Source of the DNA: Ptychodera flava
Taxonomy: Eukaryota > Hemichordata > Enteropneusta > Ptychoderidae
Direction: 5' to 3'
Assembly: GCF_041260155.1 (NCBI RefSeq)
Contig: NC_091936.1
Span: forward strand, 42,765,930 to 42,829,929
DNA: 64,000 nt
Both the position numbers and the translations under genes were made by a program. The notes beneath the pieces were generated by a model that saw only the letters and a list, made by a program, of their open reading frames with translations, did no database searches and had not been told where the DNA came from. Each line of letters opens with the position of its first letter. Within the stretch, counting starts at the first letter, position 1. Of this stretch, positions 44,231 to 57,561 are shown piece after piece.

Positions 44231-47121
44231 AACGTGAAAATGTGTTCGCGATCAAATTTTCATATATTTTTTTCAGAATTTTCGACAAAATCATTGCTTC
44301 TTAAATCTTTTTGTAAAATATAAAATACTAAAATAAAAATGCGATGTGCCATGTCTCCAGATTTCTAAAATATCGTTCGTCGACCGTTCGACGGAAATAC
44401 TCATTTCGCAAACTTGTGACGCAGTTGAAATTCAATACTGACCGCCAAATAATCTTAATGAGACGAGATCATTCTAGACATCCTTCAAATTATCCACCAT
44501 TTGCGTTAGAGTTCAGCTCGCTTAGAGTATCATAACATTCTTCGGCTCCTTCGTTTAGATCGACCCTAATCTCTCCCATTTAGGAAATATACACAAGCCA
44601 CCTTGACTAAACTTCGTGCACCATCCAGGACCAAACGCACTGCAAATCTGTCTTGACGTCATCATCTCCTTACATGGTAATCGGCATACCGTATTTTTTA
44701 GCAAAGGAGACACAGAATACGTCGGAGTATTCAGTTTCAAAACGTATTACATTGTGTGATGTTGTCAAAAAAAGGTAATGTTACTGCAGTGGTATAAATT
44801 ACAAAACACAAAAGTTCAAATCAGTTTATTTTGGACTGGCTTTACCCAACATTTCATATTGTTTCTTATGCCAGATTTGACCACGTGCTTACTGGCGACC
44901 CCTTTACATGCAAATTTTGTGTCAAATGGTGTGTTCTCCTGGAAAAACAAACGTACGATTTCTATATGAAGGAGGCGAAATTTGCCCTCAAAACTCGAAA
45001 CCACCCCTTCATGGGGTGTACCTAGCTATTTGAACGAGCTTCTCGAATCTGCAGCTCTATTTCGAAATGATGGTCTGGTTTTCTCAGCTCAAGGATAAGT
45101 GTTCTCCATCGCTGTGGGCATTACTATTCTCAACTGGGGGTACAGTTTCCAGTCATAATGTTTTTCATTGTGTCCGGGATATAAAACCTTTCCTTTTCAC
45201 ACTTTTACTTGGATTAAGACTAGTCCACATCTTGTCAGCGATTAAACATGTTTCAAGTTTAAATGTTAAATTCTGGTCTCGAGCCCTCCTGTTCAACCAA
45301 ACTGAAATTACCCCTCCCACTTTGGCTCGTCCAGTGGGTGTAGCAAGGGTCGTGCCATCGCTTAGGAAACGGAGGGTGCATTAATTGTTGCATTTCGATG
45401 CACATTTTGATTATATTCAGAAGATTTTGTGGCAAAAACTCAGATAGAGAAGCATTAATATTCACATCTCACTTATTCAAGACTGGCTGAGAGCATCACT
45501 TCCATTCAGTTAACATCATTACGCCATTTATTATGCCAAGAAAGATGAAGCCCAGACATTTTGCCCTCCCTGGTCTCAGCCAGAAATGGTTATACCTTAC
45601 AGAGTTTTTTCCCACGGAATGAAAACAAATGTACTTGGGCTGAGGCCCAAGTACAATAATTATTTTTTATTATAATTACATTTATATTCTTCATTTCGAC
45701 AACAACGTCCGCCTCACAAAATAAAAAAGACAGGGAGGAATTACAGAAAAAATGCTTTTTCGAGTCTGGAGAAATATAAACATCGCACACAGTAACACTG
45801 TAACATTTAAAAAAATTAAAAAGGAGTTTGAAATAAATTATTTTATCTTTTATTCTTACTTATTTGTTTATTTATTATAATACGTTTGTAACAGTAACTT
45901 TATTTTACTTTTTATACCAAAAGACATCAATCACACATGTAACTAGAGTCGCATCTCTTTATTGTAAGTCTTTAAACAAAGATATAATCTTCGTATTTCT
46001 GATGTCTTCCAAATATTTAACACCTATTTGGTAAACGGTTAATTCAAAGTTATAAACATGACTTGTTTCACCAGTTGATCATTTTAAAACGAGTAGTTGA
46101 ATTTGTAAAACGGCAGGTCGTATGACCTGGCAGCCATGGTGGTTTTCAGAAAATTCCAATGCAATCCTTCAAAGGTTTCTTTTTCAGTACCAACGAATAA
46201 TTTGAGCTCAAGTTTGGGCGGTGAGTGCTTGAGAAACAAATATTAACACAAAATCAACATGCCATGTGTGACAGTTTTCGTGTATAGTCAGACCTTCTCA
46301 TTCCTGTAACTGAATGCTTCAATGTTCGTTGGTTGTAGTATGAATGCTGTATGGAAGTATTTTGTCGCGAGGGAGTGTCCTGTTGAAATGTAAAATCATG
46401 GCTTTGTTTTGCAAAAGTATAAACCATGGATGAGTGGGTTTTCCTGAACTCAGAAAACTTACGCGCGTTGGGAAGCAAAACATAGAATTTACTTACTCTG
46501 GCCATATGCAAATGTGTCAGTCCGGGCTAACCACCAATTTACCTCATTAATTATGCAAATATTTTATTCGAGGCTTACAATGCACCAACAGAGCAAGAGA
46601 TTTTCAATTTTCTCCCATATGTACCTATATTTGACCAAAATTTGTTCTTGAAACACAAAAAACTCCAACACTCCTATCAAAATAAGTAATACGTAATGAA
46701 AAAAATCAGGTGATTTATTATCATATCCTACATTTAGTTTATTTTCTACATAAGAGTATGTCATTAATTTAATCTAAAAGTAAATCTTTAACAACATCAA
46801 AAAATCAATTCTTTTATTTTTGCCTTCTTCAAATATTAAATATGAATAGTACGCTCAGTAAAATTAGGGTAACCTGAACAAAATGATGAGAATTTTATTA
46901 GACGCACTATCGATTACCCGCCTACTCACATTAGAATACAAAAAATCAATTGAAAAATAATCTAATCATTGAGATTGTGTTGCACGCGATTCGGATGTAT
47001 TGTTGCCCCTATCTTTACTTTGGAGTCCGCTCCCTTGTACTGGAAAACTGTAGTAGAAAAACAAACCATCAAAGATACATTTACTGATTCCAACGTGATA
47101 AAAAAGTGAGACATGGAAATA
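44231..47121. other. Gene-free stretch
   Basis: AT-rich; several short frames on both strands with no family resemblance. I see no gene or mobile element here. Confidence 0.45.
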
Positions 47122-47351
47122 TTAAAGGGAAACAGTCGTCGGAATTGCGCCTTTGTGAGTTTCTGGTTTACAATTAATGTATTTCGTGCACGATATCTGG
47201 ATGCACCTCATCATCATAGCTGCAACAGTAGATTATGACAGACATGTTTTAACTTTCATCAATCACCATCGTACCTTGGATACAGTGATTACATTGGCCG
47301 TATGGGTCCATACGACCTTTGAACGCAGTTCTGACGATTGTATCCTTTTAA
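47122..47351. mobile_element. MITE family 2, copy 2
   Basis: Same family as 16251-16485, with CGTATGGGTCCATACG near the right end. TTAA borders both ends (47122-47125 and 47348-47351), which would suit a TTAA-target family such as piggyBac or Kolobok. The first copy does not keep it clearly. Confidence 0.75.
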
Positions 47352-47404
47352 CAGAGTCACATCACATTAAACACAGCAACATATCACCGTATTTTGTCTT
47401 TGAC

Positions 47405-47545
47405 TCTCCGTCTCTCTGTGTGTCTCTATCTCTCTACCTCTGTCTCTGTTGCTGTCTGTCTGTCTCTACCTGTCTGTCTCTACGTCTGTATCTCTCTCTC
47501 GGTCTCTGTCGGGTTGTCTGTCTGTCTGCCTCTGTGTGTGAGCCT
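47405..47545. repeat. TCTG/TCTC-rich simple sequence
   Basis: Imperfect TCTC and TGTC units (CTGTCTGTCTCTACCTGTC). The Cys/Leu/Ser-rich open frames across it are not genes. Confidence 0.9.
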
Positions 47546-48900
47546 CCCTTTCTCTTTCTCAATTCCGTTACTGTAGGCCTACCTATCAACAACCGACCAA
47601 GTTTTCATGTCACAATTTATTCTTTTACTGCATAATACAGGTTTTTTGTGTTACCATTCTCGTTAATCAGTAAAAGCAAGTATTTTCGAGAAATATTTAA
47701 TGGCAGTTTGGTCGTGAGTCTACATCGACTTCACCGAGTATGGTTTGAAGAAGCGGCGAATTAAAAACCTCAATATCCTTCCATCCGTTTGCGTCTTGCC
47801 TTATTACAACATCAATGAACACATGCCAAGCTGACGGTAATTGTGCATTATATTAAGTTAAATTTTATCACGAATGTTACATGCACACACGAGTACAGAT
47901 AGCCTGCAGTAAATATTACCATTTTCACATCATCGACCCTAGATTGATTTTTCTTCTGCGCTGAATTTTTTAGCAGCTGAGTAAATTCGTTCGATAAAAT
48001 GTAATAATGTTGCGTTCCGATATTTTGTAGAGATTTGTGTCATGCGCATTTTGCAACTGCCGTATACAAATATTCCACAGTAAAAAACGTTAAAAAGAAA
48101 TTAGAACGTTGTTTTTCTTTAGATTTTCATTTCGTCTCGTATGATATCTCCTTTGTTACTGCATCAACACTTACACACGAATACTTAAAATCACAATCAC
48201 TACAGAACTACAATACGGTATAAAGACACACCCTGGCGGAAAACGTGTATACTAGAACGCACGGTTTGGCTACCAAATTTATTGAATAACTAATTGGCTG
48301 TTTGATAAACTACTTACTTAATCACTTAACTTATAGATTATTAAAAATATTAATTTATAATGATTAATTAATTAATTTACTAATTTGTTCATATTTCCGA
48401 TATTATTATTTTTTATTTGTTTAAGTATTACTTTTGACTTGTTCAGTTATCGTTTGCTTATTCGCTTTTTCTGAGAGTCGATTTTACGAAACAATTCGGA
48501 TTAATATTGTGGCCTATGTTGAGATATCGTGATAAGAGACTTACGTTTGAGCAAGAAAATGGAAATTGTGAAGCTAGATACTCTTTTAAAATTCAGATAA
48601 ATTTTTGACATATCGTCTGAAATCGAATATTCAGCTAAAAAGTGCTGTCGATAATACAACAGAAATAATTGAGGTACTATCCCAATCTTACCATAGAGGG
48701 CGCCCAGAGTAACGCGGTACAGAAAGCTTCCTGAATTTCTGGTAAGAACCACAGGGGGTTGTCTACATGTCCGTCCCCAGGGGTGGGTAGGTGTTTCGTT
48801 GTATCGCTAATAAAGATATATTCTACACAACCTTGGTGTTTCGGTCTTAACTTAGCACTGCCCTTGACAATCTTGCATATACGTTTTATCAACATGCTGC

Positions 48901-49166
48901 GTCTATTATCTGATGAGTTTGGGTGCCTAATTAGCCAAAGTAATCAAGGGTAAATTACTAATCTGTGGACGCTCTCACCAGATTATCACCGGATTAAATT
49001 TGACAAAGTCAACAACGAACGCACCAGCAGGTATACCTTGCTGGTGCGTACGTTGTTGACTCTATCAAAGTTAATCCGGTGATAATCTGGTGACTGCGTC
49101 CGCAGATTAGTAATTTACCTCGTTTACTTTGGCAAATTAGGCACTCAAACTCATCAGATAATAGAC
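48901..49166. mobile_element. 266-bp foldback palindrome
   Basis: The arms of about 130 bp mirror each other around 49034 (CACCAGCAAGGTATACC-type core). GTCTATTATCTGATGAG at the left end matches CTCATCAGATAATAGAC at the right end. Part of the right arm is repeated once more in diverged form at 49180-49225. No target duplication could be fixed. It reads as a foldback MITE. Confidence 0.75.
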
Positions 49167-49875
49167 TAAATTACTACCCTTGCTTGCCTTGGCGAATTAC
49201 ACAATCAAACTGGTAAGATAATAGACGCAACACAGTGACGAAACTTCGCTAAAGATTGTCAAAGGACAAAATACGAAAAAAGAAATCGCTACAAAACCAG
49301 CGCTAACATAACACAAAGACACCAAAGCTACAAAGAAAGGTTGGTAATATAACTCTTTAGGCCTATTGGCAATATATATCATTGTAAAACATATTAAAAT
49401 AAAATAAACCATAGCAAGAAGAACCCTGTCCTTAGACAAGACACCCCTACCCCTGGGACTGACTTTGTTGCAATTTCCCTATGTAAGAACCCTAAATTAC
49501 AGAAATACAAATTAATGCAAAAACGCAAACTTTGAGACACATGAATATATACACAGGTTTCATTTTGATGGTCTCACCTTTTTCAACCTTCATTACATGT
49601 ATTTATATTTAACTTTTTTAGCTGGGGTGGGGGTCAGTCAATATTTCTGTGTAAGAGAGCAGGGTTACTCAAGTTCATCATGGTTGGCAGGAAGGGGGCT
49701 AACTCGAAATTCCTACGACTCCGAGGCCGTAAACAATGATGGCTCCCTAAAAGAATACTTCTTCCTTGCGTACATGACAATTTTATTTTACCAAAAACGG
49801 GGGGGGGGGTGTTGAAAATGAATTTTTATCCTGTTTATGGCACTACTCAAAGGGAAGAATTTAATGTCAATGATT

Positions 49876-50000
49876 ACATGTCGCAACCCTCAATATACCA
49901 GATATCCAATATTCAATATACCAGATATCCAACATTCAATATACCAGATATCCAATATTCAATATACCAGATATCCAACATTCAATATACCAGATATTAA
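49876..50000. repeat. Minisatellite, about 23-bp unit
   Basis: Units of CCAGATATCCAATATTCAATAT type repeat about five times with C/T variants. Confidence 0.9.
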
Positions 50001-50084
50001 GGCTGAATAATACATCTTTACTTATTACATTGCTTGATCTATCACATCGTCGTTCATATCTGAAATACAATTTCTTCTGTCGCC

Positions 50085-51098
50085 TCAGCCAACATGGGGG
50101 TCGAAATTATCTAGGGTTGTACTGCGATCATCGATTGGGCCAACATAATCTGTGTACTTTGTTGACTCTGCGTTCTTCACATTTTTTTTAGCATTGGGGA
50201 TATTATTTGCTGATATACAGCTTTTTTCCTCATTGGTGTCGTTTCCTTTTGTAGCTTTAACATTTCCACCCCAGTTTGCTTTGATAACTACAGTTTCCTG
50301 TTTGTTGAGACCGTTATTTCCATTGTAATTGCGTGGTTTTGTCTGTTTAGCTGCATCATTCGCGGTTCTTGCTCGTTCTGGGTGTGTCACCATGGTTCAT
50401 TGTCGGCAATTTTTCAGTAGATGTCTCAGGCTTTTTACCGCAAGTTAAGCATTATTTTGCCTGCGGACAGTTTTGTCCTCTATGGCCTGCAATATGACAG
50501 ATATAACAGATGATTGGTGGACAGTTTTGTCTACTATGGCCTGGCATATGACAGATATAACAGATGATTGGTGGACAGTTTTGTCTACTATGGCCTGGCA
50601 TATGACAGATATAACAGATGATTGGTGGAGAGTTTTGTCTTCTATGGCCTGGCATATGACAAATATAACAGGTGCATTCACCTTTTCCGGTTGATCCTGG
50701 TAACTAATGCTTACAGTTGAACCTTCCAGCTGATCGACTCTCACATGCTTCGGAATATCTCTCCTTATCTTAATCGTTACTACCAATTTACCACTTACGT
50801 CTATTTCATATTGCTTGGTTGCATCTACGTCCACTTCTCCGTATTTCTGTATTAAAGTTACCTAAGGCAACTTTCTTGGTATCAGAACACAGATCATCAG
50901 GATATAGCTTACCCGGGATAGCTTATCTCCGTTGTCAACTGTTATTCCATTCTCAAACAACGCCTCCTTTTCTTTAACACATTTCAAAGTAACGAACCAT
51001 ATTCTGGATTCACCAATTACTCCTTGATGGAGCCGGCCATATTTCCTTCTCCTATTTCCTTGCTTACCACTTCTAATACCTGATTTCTCGTCGTCCAT
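50085..51098 (-). mobile_element. Broken gag-like / LINE ORF1-like zinc-knuckle remnant
   Basis: The minus strand carries a WFVTLKCVKEKEALFENG block, then DIPKHVRVDQLEGSTVSISY and an array of four CCHC zinc knuckles (CYICHMPGHSRQNC type) followed by a low-complexity Asn/Lys-rich tail. This RNA-binding plus knuckle layout occurs in ORF1 of some non-LTR elements and in gag-like proteins. I cannot decide the parent family from this piece. It is broken, with about two breaks; no reverse transcriptase was found beside it. Confidence 0.6.
50467..50680. repeat. 54-bp tandem repeat encoding CCHC knuckles, about 4 units
   Basis: ACAGTTTTGTC recurs at 50467, 50521, 50575 and (AGAGTTTTGTC) 50629, an exact 54-bp period. 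Each unit is one 18-residue zinc knuckle plus its spacer. The two middle units are nearly identical, so the expansion is recent. Confidence 0.9.
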
Positions 51099-53039
51099 GT
51101 AGTTTTGAACTTGAACTTTACTGTTCTTCTTGGACGAAACTTGAGTATCTCCAGATTTTGTATTTTAGCCATAACTTTATCCAAATCAGCCCACTCTGCT
51201 GTTTTTCCACTTTTTGCTGCTCTTCACATGAGTAGTTGTTCGGTCAGATTCCATCACAGTTTCCAACACATTCGTCAACACACTGTTAGGGGGTCCAACA
51301 CATTCGTCAACACACTGTTAGGGGGTAATGTTCTACTCTCCTTGCGGAGACAGGGCTCGTCAGCGAGACTTGCCATGATTTCTCATTCGCAACACGATCA
51401 GTAACTGTTTGGAATTGTAGAGAGCCCTCTAGTGTTCACTATTTCAAAAATTTCTGATGATAAACGTAAGAACCACAAATGGTAAATGTATGTTCCATGA
51501 ACATTGACCGACAAAAAGGCAGCACAGTGCGACTGTAGACCTCACATGGTTTAATCATCACAAAATACGGAGAATTTCAAGGATTACTCCTTGTAATGTT
51601 GATTTGTGAAGATTTTCACTGTTGGTTAATTAATTAATGCTGACCTACGACGCATCAGAAAAAGAAGTTGAGGAAATGATCAGTTAATTCGTGGGAGGGG
51701 GTTACGGTGGCTTGTTTTTGGTGTACGAATGACGTCTGTTTATATAAATATATCCATATTTATGCACTTGGCGGAATTAAAGTAAAACCCTGAAACTTTA
51801 GGTTTTTCCCTATCATTTGTCAAATTCTCGACATAGGAAAAAAAACGACAAATAGTATAGCCTAAGAGTACTATTTGTCTTCGGTCACCTCACTGGTAGG
51901 TATATATCAGTATGTTTTGTTTGATATGTCAATTGAGTATGGACTAGTTAATCTTAGTAGCAGGAAGTACAAGATATGACATATTTAGGGCAATAGGTAG
52001 ACCATAAACTTTTTGTAAAATTCCACTTTCCACTTTCCGATAGTGTGAGACTTTTTAAAGAAGTAAGGAAAGGTTGATGTTTTTGTTTCAACACCGCTCA
52101 TTTCTATTTTAATTTAGCCCTTCCCCACCTTGTACTCTGTGATAGTCCATCTTTATCTATAGAGGTTATTTCTACATACTCACAAGTTGGAAGATTTCAC
52201 ACAGATAATACTGAAACTTTCGACAATGTAAATCACTAGAAATCTATCATCAGAAAATACGAATCTGTGGTTGGCAAGGTAACCTGCTTGCATTGGTTGA
52301 GCCAAACCGTGAAGGTAAACAACACTGTCGTCAGTAATATACAAGCTCGCTAAAACACACTTGTTATACTGGATCTTGCACCACAAAGCCTACCACTCAC
52401 CATGCCTTTGAATAGTCACGATCTTTGGCTAGCCGACCCTGAATAGTTAACAACAATTCATTCGAGTCATCTGAGATAACACGTGACAGGGACAATATTT
52501 CAAAAGCAATCAACAGAGTCGTATTCTAGTCAGAACAAGATTCTACATGCCGATGCCAAAGAGATACGTATCCAATTTCTGCACATGACTGCCCAAACCG
52601 GCATTTTCTTTTCCCATAACAACAAGGAACGATGGCGTATTTAGTATTCCGTTCGAATATGACAGTATCCTTGTTAGTTACACTTCGAAACACGAAGAAA
52701 TGGCTTGACAAAGCGTATAAGAAAATCCGATCGGTGAAAATCCGAATCGCCGATTGGAATGTCTCTGTAGCCTAAGTAAACGTGTATTCCAAAATTGTCT
52801 CACGTCACCATTAAAGAAACTATGAACGTTATTTTCTTTGATTCATTTATTTCAATCCATCATCTAACAGGTATTGCCCAATTACAGGACGAGGTGCACG
52901 TTACCCACTGCCAATCCAACTTAGTGCTTCTCAAACTCACCATCCTCTGATAGTGAGACCGGTACCCTAACCGCTGCCTCATGGTGTCAATTTTTGAAGC
53001 AAAATAATAGTCGATCATATATGTACGATATTCTTTGAC
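51099..53039. other. Gene-free stretch right of the zinc-knuckle remnant
   Basis: A 32-bp unit (CACATTCGTCAACACACTGT plus TAGGGGGTCCAA) is tandemly doubled at 51267-51325. Nothing else is recognised. Confidence 0.45.
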
Positions 53040-53504
53040 TTTAAGTTTGCCTGATCATCGAGTAGGTTAGTGGTAGACTACAGATTACCCCAGTCTGGTG
53101 TTCTATACTGCAGATTAAAGATAAAAACCGCGAATGTCAAACCTTACAATAAAATTGTAATGTCATTAATTTACTGAAAGCCTACAATCATCACCTTCAA
53201 TTAAGCTCTATGAACAGGCAATGACGATCTCGGATGACATTAAAATCAACGCGCTTTCTCCAAAGGTTATCAAGCTTTGCGCGTTTCACATCATATGAAC
53301 CACGCTGTCTAACGTCGAGTCTATTTGGCTGGTTTCGTGTAATGATTGCTGTGTCTCTTTGAAGGTAGAGTTGTAAAAATTTAGTAGTGAATTATTTCTC
53401 CGTTTTTCTTCAATGCCAGGTATAGACTGTACATGCAAAAATCCTTGATATGTTTCTGCATTTCCAAGATAATCACAAGACCTTGAAAATAACCTTTCGT
53501 GTTT

Positions 53505-53565
<61 letters not shown>

Positions 53566-54060
53566 ATTAATGTATTTATTTCACCTTTTGATGAAAGCTT
53601 TTTTGTCTTAGGGGCGAGGGTCGGCGATTTTCGATGACTTTTTTCAAGAACTTCACAAATGGTTGAGAGACACACAAAATCTCTTGAAGCTTACGCGAAG
53701 GACTTGACATGCAAGATAATTACTGAGTTTAATTTCAACCTGTAGAAGGGACGAATGAACACAGTACCGCTTGGTAACGGTTACTACGGCCAACAAGAAA
53801 GATCCGCGTATCGACGCGTGGTTTAAGGCTATAAAAGCTTCTTACGTCATCTCCCAGCCTTTCGCGTTGTGTTAAGAAGACAGACTGGGCATCTGCAGAG
53901 GCATTTACTGTTTGTATCTGATCGAATTTCATGGACTTTTTATGTAATAATTTCCAAAGAAACAAGTAGTTACATAATCGATCTCGTTTCAGGCGGTTTA
54001 AACAAGTTGCTCTGTCTATAACGACAATCAACCAATTGGCTAGAATTTTCCGAGCCGCTG
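53040..54060. repeat. Duplicated segment 1
   Basis: It shares an ordered set of matches with 61980-63460. Examples are TAATGTCATT early, the CT run, AATCTCTTGAAGCTTACG versus AATCTCATGAAGCTCACG, AAGGCTATA, GACGTCAT-type blocks, GGGCATCTG, and AATAATTTCCAAAGAA followed by CATAATCG. It is clearly diverged, hence an old duplication. No gene was recognised in it. Confidence 0.75.
53507..53562. repeat. (CT)n microsatellite inside duplicated segment 1
   Basis: An uninterrupted CT run. It occupies the place that matches the CT run at 62382-62451 in the paralogous segment. Confidence 0.96.
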
Positions 54061-54079
54061 CACATTCCAATTATTTATT

Positions 54080-54900
54080 TTGTTTTACTTTTATTTTTGT
54101 TTGGCTTTATTTAATTAGGGTAGCCTGGTAAACTCTAAAGAGAGGTTATCTTCCCCGGCGAAATTATAACAAATTTAAAATACAAAACCACAAAAAAAAC
54201 AATTTTCAAAAGTACAAATACAATGAACCACAAATAATAACTGCCAGGAACAACAACAACAAATTAAAATTCTGCTCAATATTGTATTAATTACTGCTTT
54301 TAAAAGAGAAAAGTGTCTCAGAAGATCTGACTTATTCTGTTTTCAACTTATTCGATTCCATGTCTCCCTGTACTGACCACGTGTTTTTCAAAACATTCAG
54401 CTTGGCTCTAGAGATATAAAGCTTATTTTTGGTCACACGGCTATGACGCTGATTGACTTATCACAACATTTCCGTCATATACAATGGGGCTATACCTTTC
54501 AAGGATTTAAACACTAAACACACATTTTTGTATAAAATTCTATCAGGTAAAGGCATAATATGTCATGATCTAAAAAGTCCACTAGTCAGATTAAATTATA
54601 CTTAGCGCCCATCATAACACGCAGAGCGTGTTTCTGTAATTTGAATAACTTGTTTATATTTGCACTTGTTCCCCATGCGCTGCCACAACAGAGATTCCAT
54701 AATATGATAACAACAATACATTGCGTAGCAATTTTACTTGTACCTGCAATATGTCTTCTTTACATGTTTCATTTGCAAATTGTTCTGAGATATTGCTAAG
54801 TTCGACAAATTATTAGAAGAACATGCTGTATCATAGATCTCGACCTGTGCATTGTCTTATATTTTCGAACAATTCAAGAGTTTGTTTCTAAGTCATGTTA
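54080..54900 (-). mobile_element. LINE fragment, decayed
   Basis: The minus-strand translation gives WNLCCGSAWGTSANINKLFK, LQKHALRVMMGAKYNL and further broken pieces. This is the region downstream of the RT in jockey/CR1-like elements (usually ...LQNRAARVI...). AT-rich tail sequence lies at 54065-54120. Stops are frequent. Confidence 0.6.
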
Positions 54901-55566
54901 GCTTTTGAACAAAAGACCAAAGTCTTATACTTCACATGCAACAAACTTTATTGACGCCATTTCACTTGTATTTCTCTAATATTGATTACATTACTCGAAA
55001 TGATACAAATACATTGTTAACAAAGATGCGAACATATTGTATTACAGCTCACCGTCACCCTTCGGGGAATAGCCAGCGATAGGACGTTGGGATATAGAAA
55101 GAGGGTAGTGGTTCATAGACTTCAAGATATCTTCGTTTATTTCTTGTACATGGATATTACATACTGCAAAGTGTTGTCCATTCTTCATAAACATACCTCT
55201 TAAATACAATGGTTATTAAACTCCTCATATCATCCTCTGTACATATTGATATCATGCGTGATCATACCCTCTCATGCTGCTACACCAGTACAATTATCAT
55301 TTTATTTATGAGTTATGAGTTATGAAAATATCAATAGCTAGCAATTCAAAGTTAGGGTAGTCGATCCCAAGGATCGAGTTTGTTCTAGTCTGTAAAAGGA
55401 TTATAAAGGTGTCATAGCCTTTTGTTTTCCATTGAAATTGTAAAAATAAATTTCCTGGCAAGACAGTGTGATGCCTGAACCATGCCTTTAATTGAACAGT
55501 CATGCACATAGTTTGATGGATGAACGGACAGACAGCTATGAGGAGAGACGGACAGACTTGCACATG

Positions 55567-55626
<60 letters not shown>

Positions 55627-55801
55627 CCTACCTACCTACCTACCTACCTACCTACCTACCTACCTACCTACATACATACATACATACATACATACATACA
55701 TACATACATACATACATACATACATACATACATACATACATACATACATACATACATACATACATACATACATACATACATACATACATACATACATACA
55801 T
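55567..55801. repeat. Compound tetranucleotide array: (GATA)n, (CTAC)n, (CATA)n
   Basis: Three adjacent pure arrays with sharp borders near 55625 and 55670. The stepwise change GATA to CTAC to CATA suggests successive expansion of variants. Confidence 0.96.
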
Positions 55802-56742
55802 GTGCAAATCGCACCACATTTCATGCATCACAATTATTACATTAAATGCCTACAAACCGAAGGTCAGTTAAAATGGCACGTAACACATCGATTCATGATA
55901 GTGCAAGAAATGAATTTCCTTTTTCTCCTCGTTGTATTTAAAGCATAATTTATGTTCACTGCACATTATGTCGCTTTAACTACCAAAGTAAACCAACGAT
56001 ACACTACGTCGTAAATCATACAGGGCTACATTCGCCATCACTGAACACATCTTGACTTTTACAAAATCGAATGACAAAACATCATAGTATGTTTCTCGTA
56101 GTTCAAATACAGACAAACTACAACATTACAATTATTATAAGGAGACGTCGATAAGACTAATACCATTTTTACAATTATTGTAACATTATGTATTCAATAT
56201 ATTTTTGAAGTTATTTTGATATGATTGTGAAATTCACCGCAGTCCCTAGAATTTGTATGGTATTCTTGATATCTTATGAGCCATCAATACGCGATGAAAT
56301 TGCAATGTGTAAGGTATATTATGGTGACAGACAGACAGAGTTTTGTGAATCTATAAGTGACTGAAGCATTCTCTTGAAGAGATAGATCCTTGTTGTTTTT
56401 CGATTTCATGATTGGTGGGAAAGCTTTCGCAGTGAAAGGACTCAGCGTTTTCTCTTTTGGATTGATCATCATAACAGTTTCAATTGGTCGTGTGAATATA
56501 ATTTAAGCCATCCATTTAGAGAGAGAGAGAGGGAGGAAGGAACAGTTTTTTCAGCCCTGGTTTGTTCTTGTTGCCCATGCCATGTAAATTGGTCACAGTT
56601 TTCGAATCTTCTACTTCTAATCACTGTGTCATCTCTTTCAGTAGACTTCCGCTTCGCGGACTAAGGTGTTGATGATAACAGAAATGGCTCAAGCCATTAT
56701 ATTTGCCATTCTGGTTTTCTAGGAAGTAAAACCAATGTCTCG
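55802..56742. other. Gene-free stretch 3' of the broken GPCR
   Basis: It includes a short GA run at 56519-56540. No gene was recognised. Confidence 0.45.
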
Positions 56743-57561
56743 TTACTCTAAGGGTGATATTTCGAATGCCGTGTTATCGTACGGACCAAGATGATGCTGC
56801 GGGCCGCCAATATTCGCCATTTCGGTTTGAACTGCTACTGTTCGAACCCCGCGATCAGGGCAAAGGTTATGCTCACCGTCTAGCTTGTGTGGCTCTCCTC
56901 GTGTGCCAGCGCATCGCTCTTCGTCCAGATGCTTCGGCCTGTTTCTGGACTCACGGGCTGGCTGAACCTCGGCTCTTGCCTGACGGTATCTGCAAGTCAA
57001 AATATCGGCAAACTCCCGACGGAAGTTACTACCGAATATGGCGAGGACGAACGGATTGATCCAGCTGTTGGCAAGAGCAAGAGGCATTGCAATAGCCCGA
57101 ACAAACCCGAATGTTGTACCCTTAAACATGCTCGGCGCATAGAATCGGAACATTCGCAGCACGCGAAATGGGAACCAACTTACTCCAAACATTACCACGA
57201 CTACTATGAGCATCTTGACCGCTTGCCGTTTTCGACGTCGGCCGCTATCGTTCGGCGAAGCACCAAAGTACAAGACGATGATCATCTTTGAGTACAAAGC
57301 GAAGATAACGAGTAAGGTACAAGGTAGAGGAATAAAAAGTCAGTCATGACAATGATACCGATCATCTCGACAGTCGGTATGTACCAACAGTTAATGGTGG
57401 TGACATTTCGACCGTAGGCTGGAACAGTCACAGAGATAGTACTGTGAAACACAATGTTACTGCTTGAGTATACAAATGACGTCAGCCACACCAGCAATAT
57501 CATCCATCTGGCAAGTTTGACGGACACCCGGGGTTTCATAGGTGTCACTATCGCACGATAT

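Noticed and set aside
53507-53562. Arg-Glu repeat in a minus-strand frame
   Set aside because: Translation of a (CT)n microsatellite, not an RE-rich splicing factor domain.
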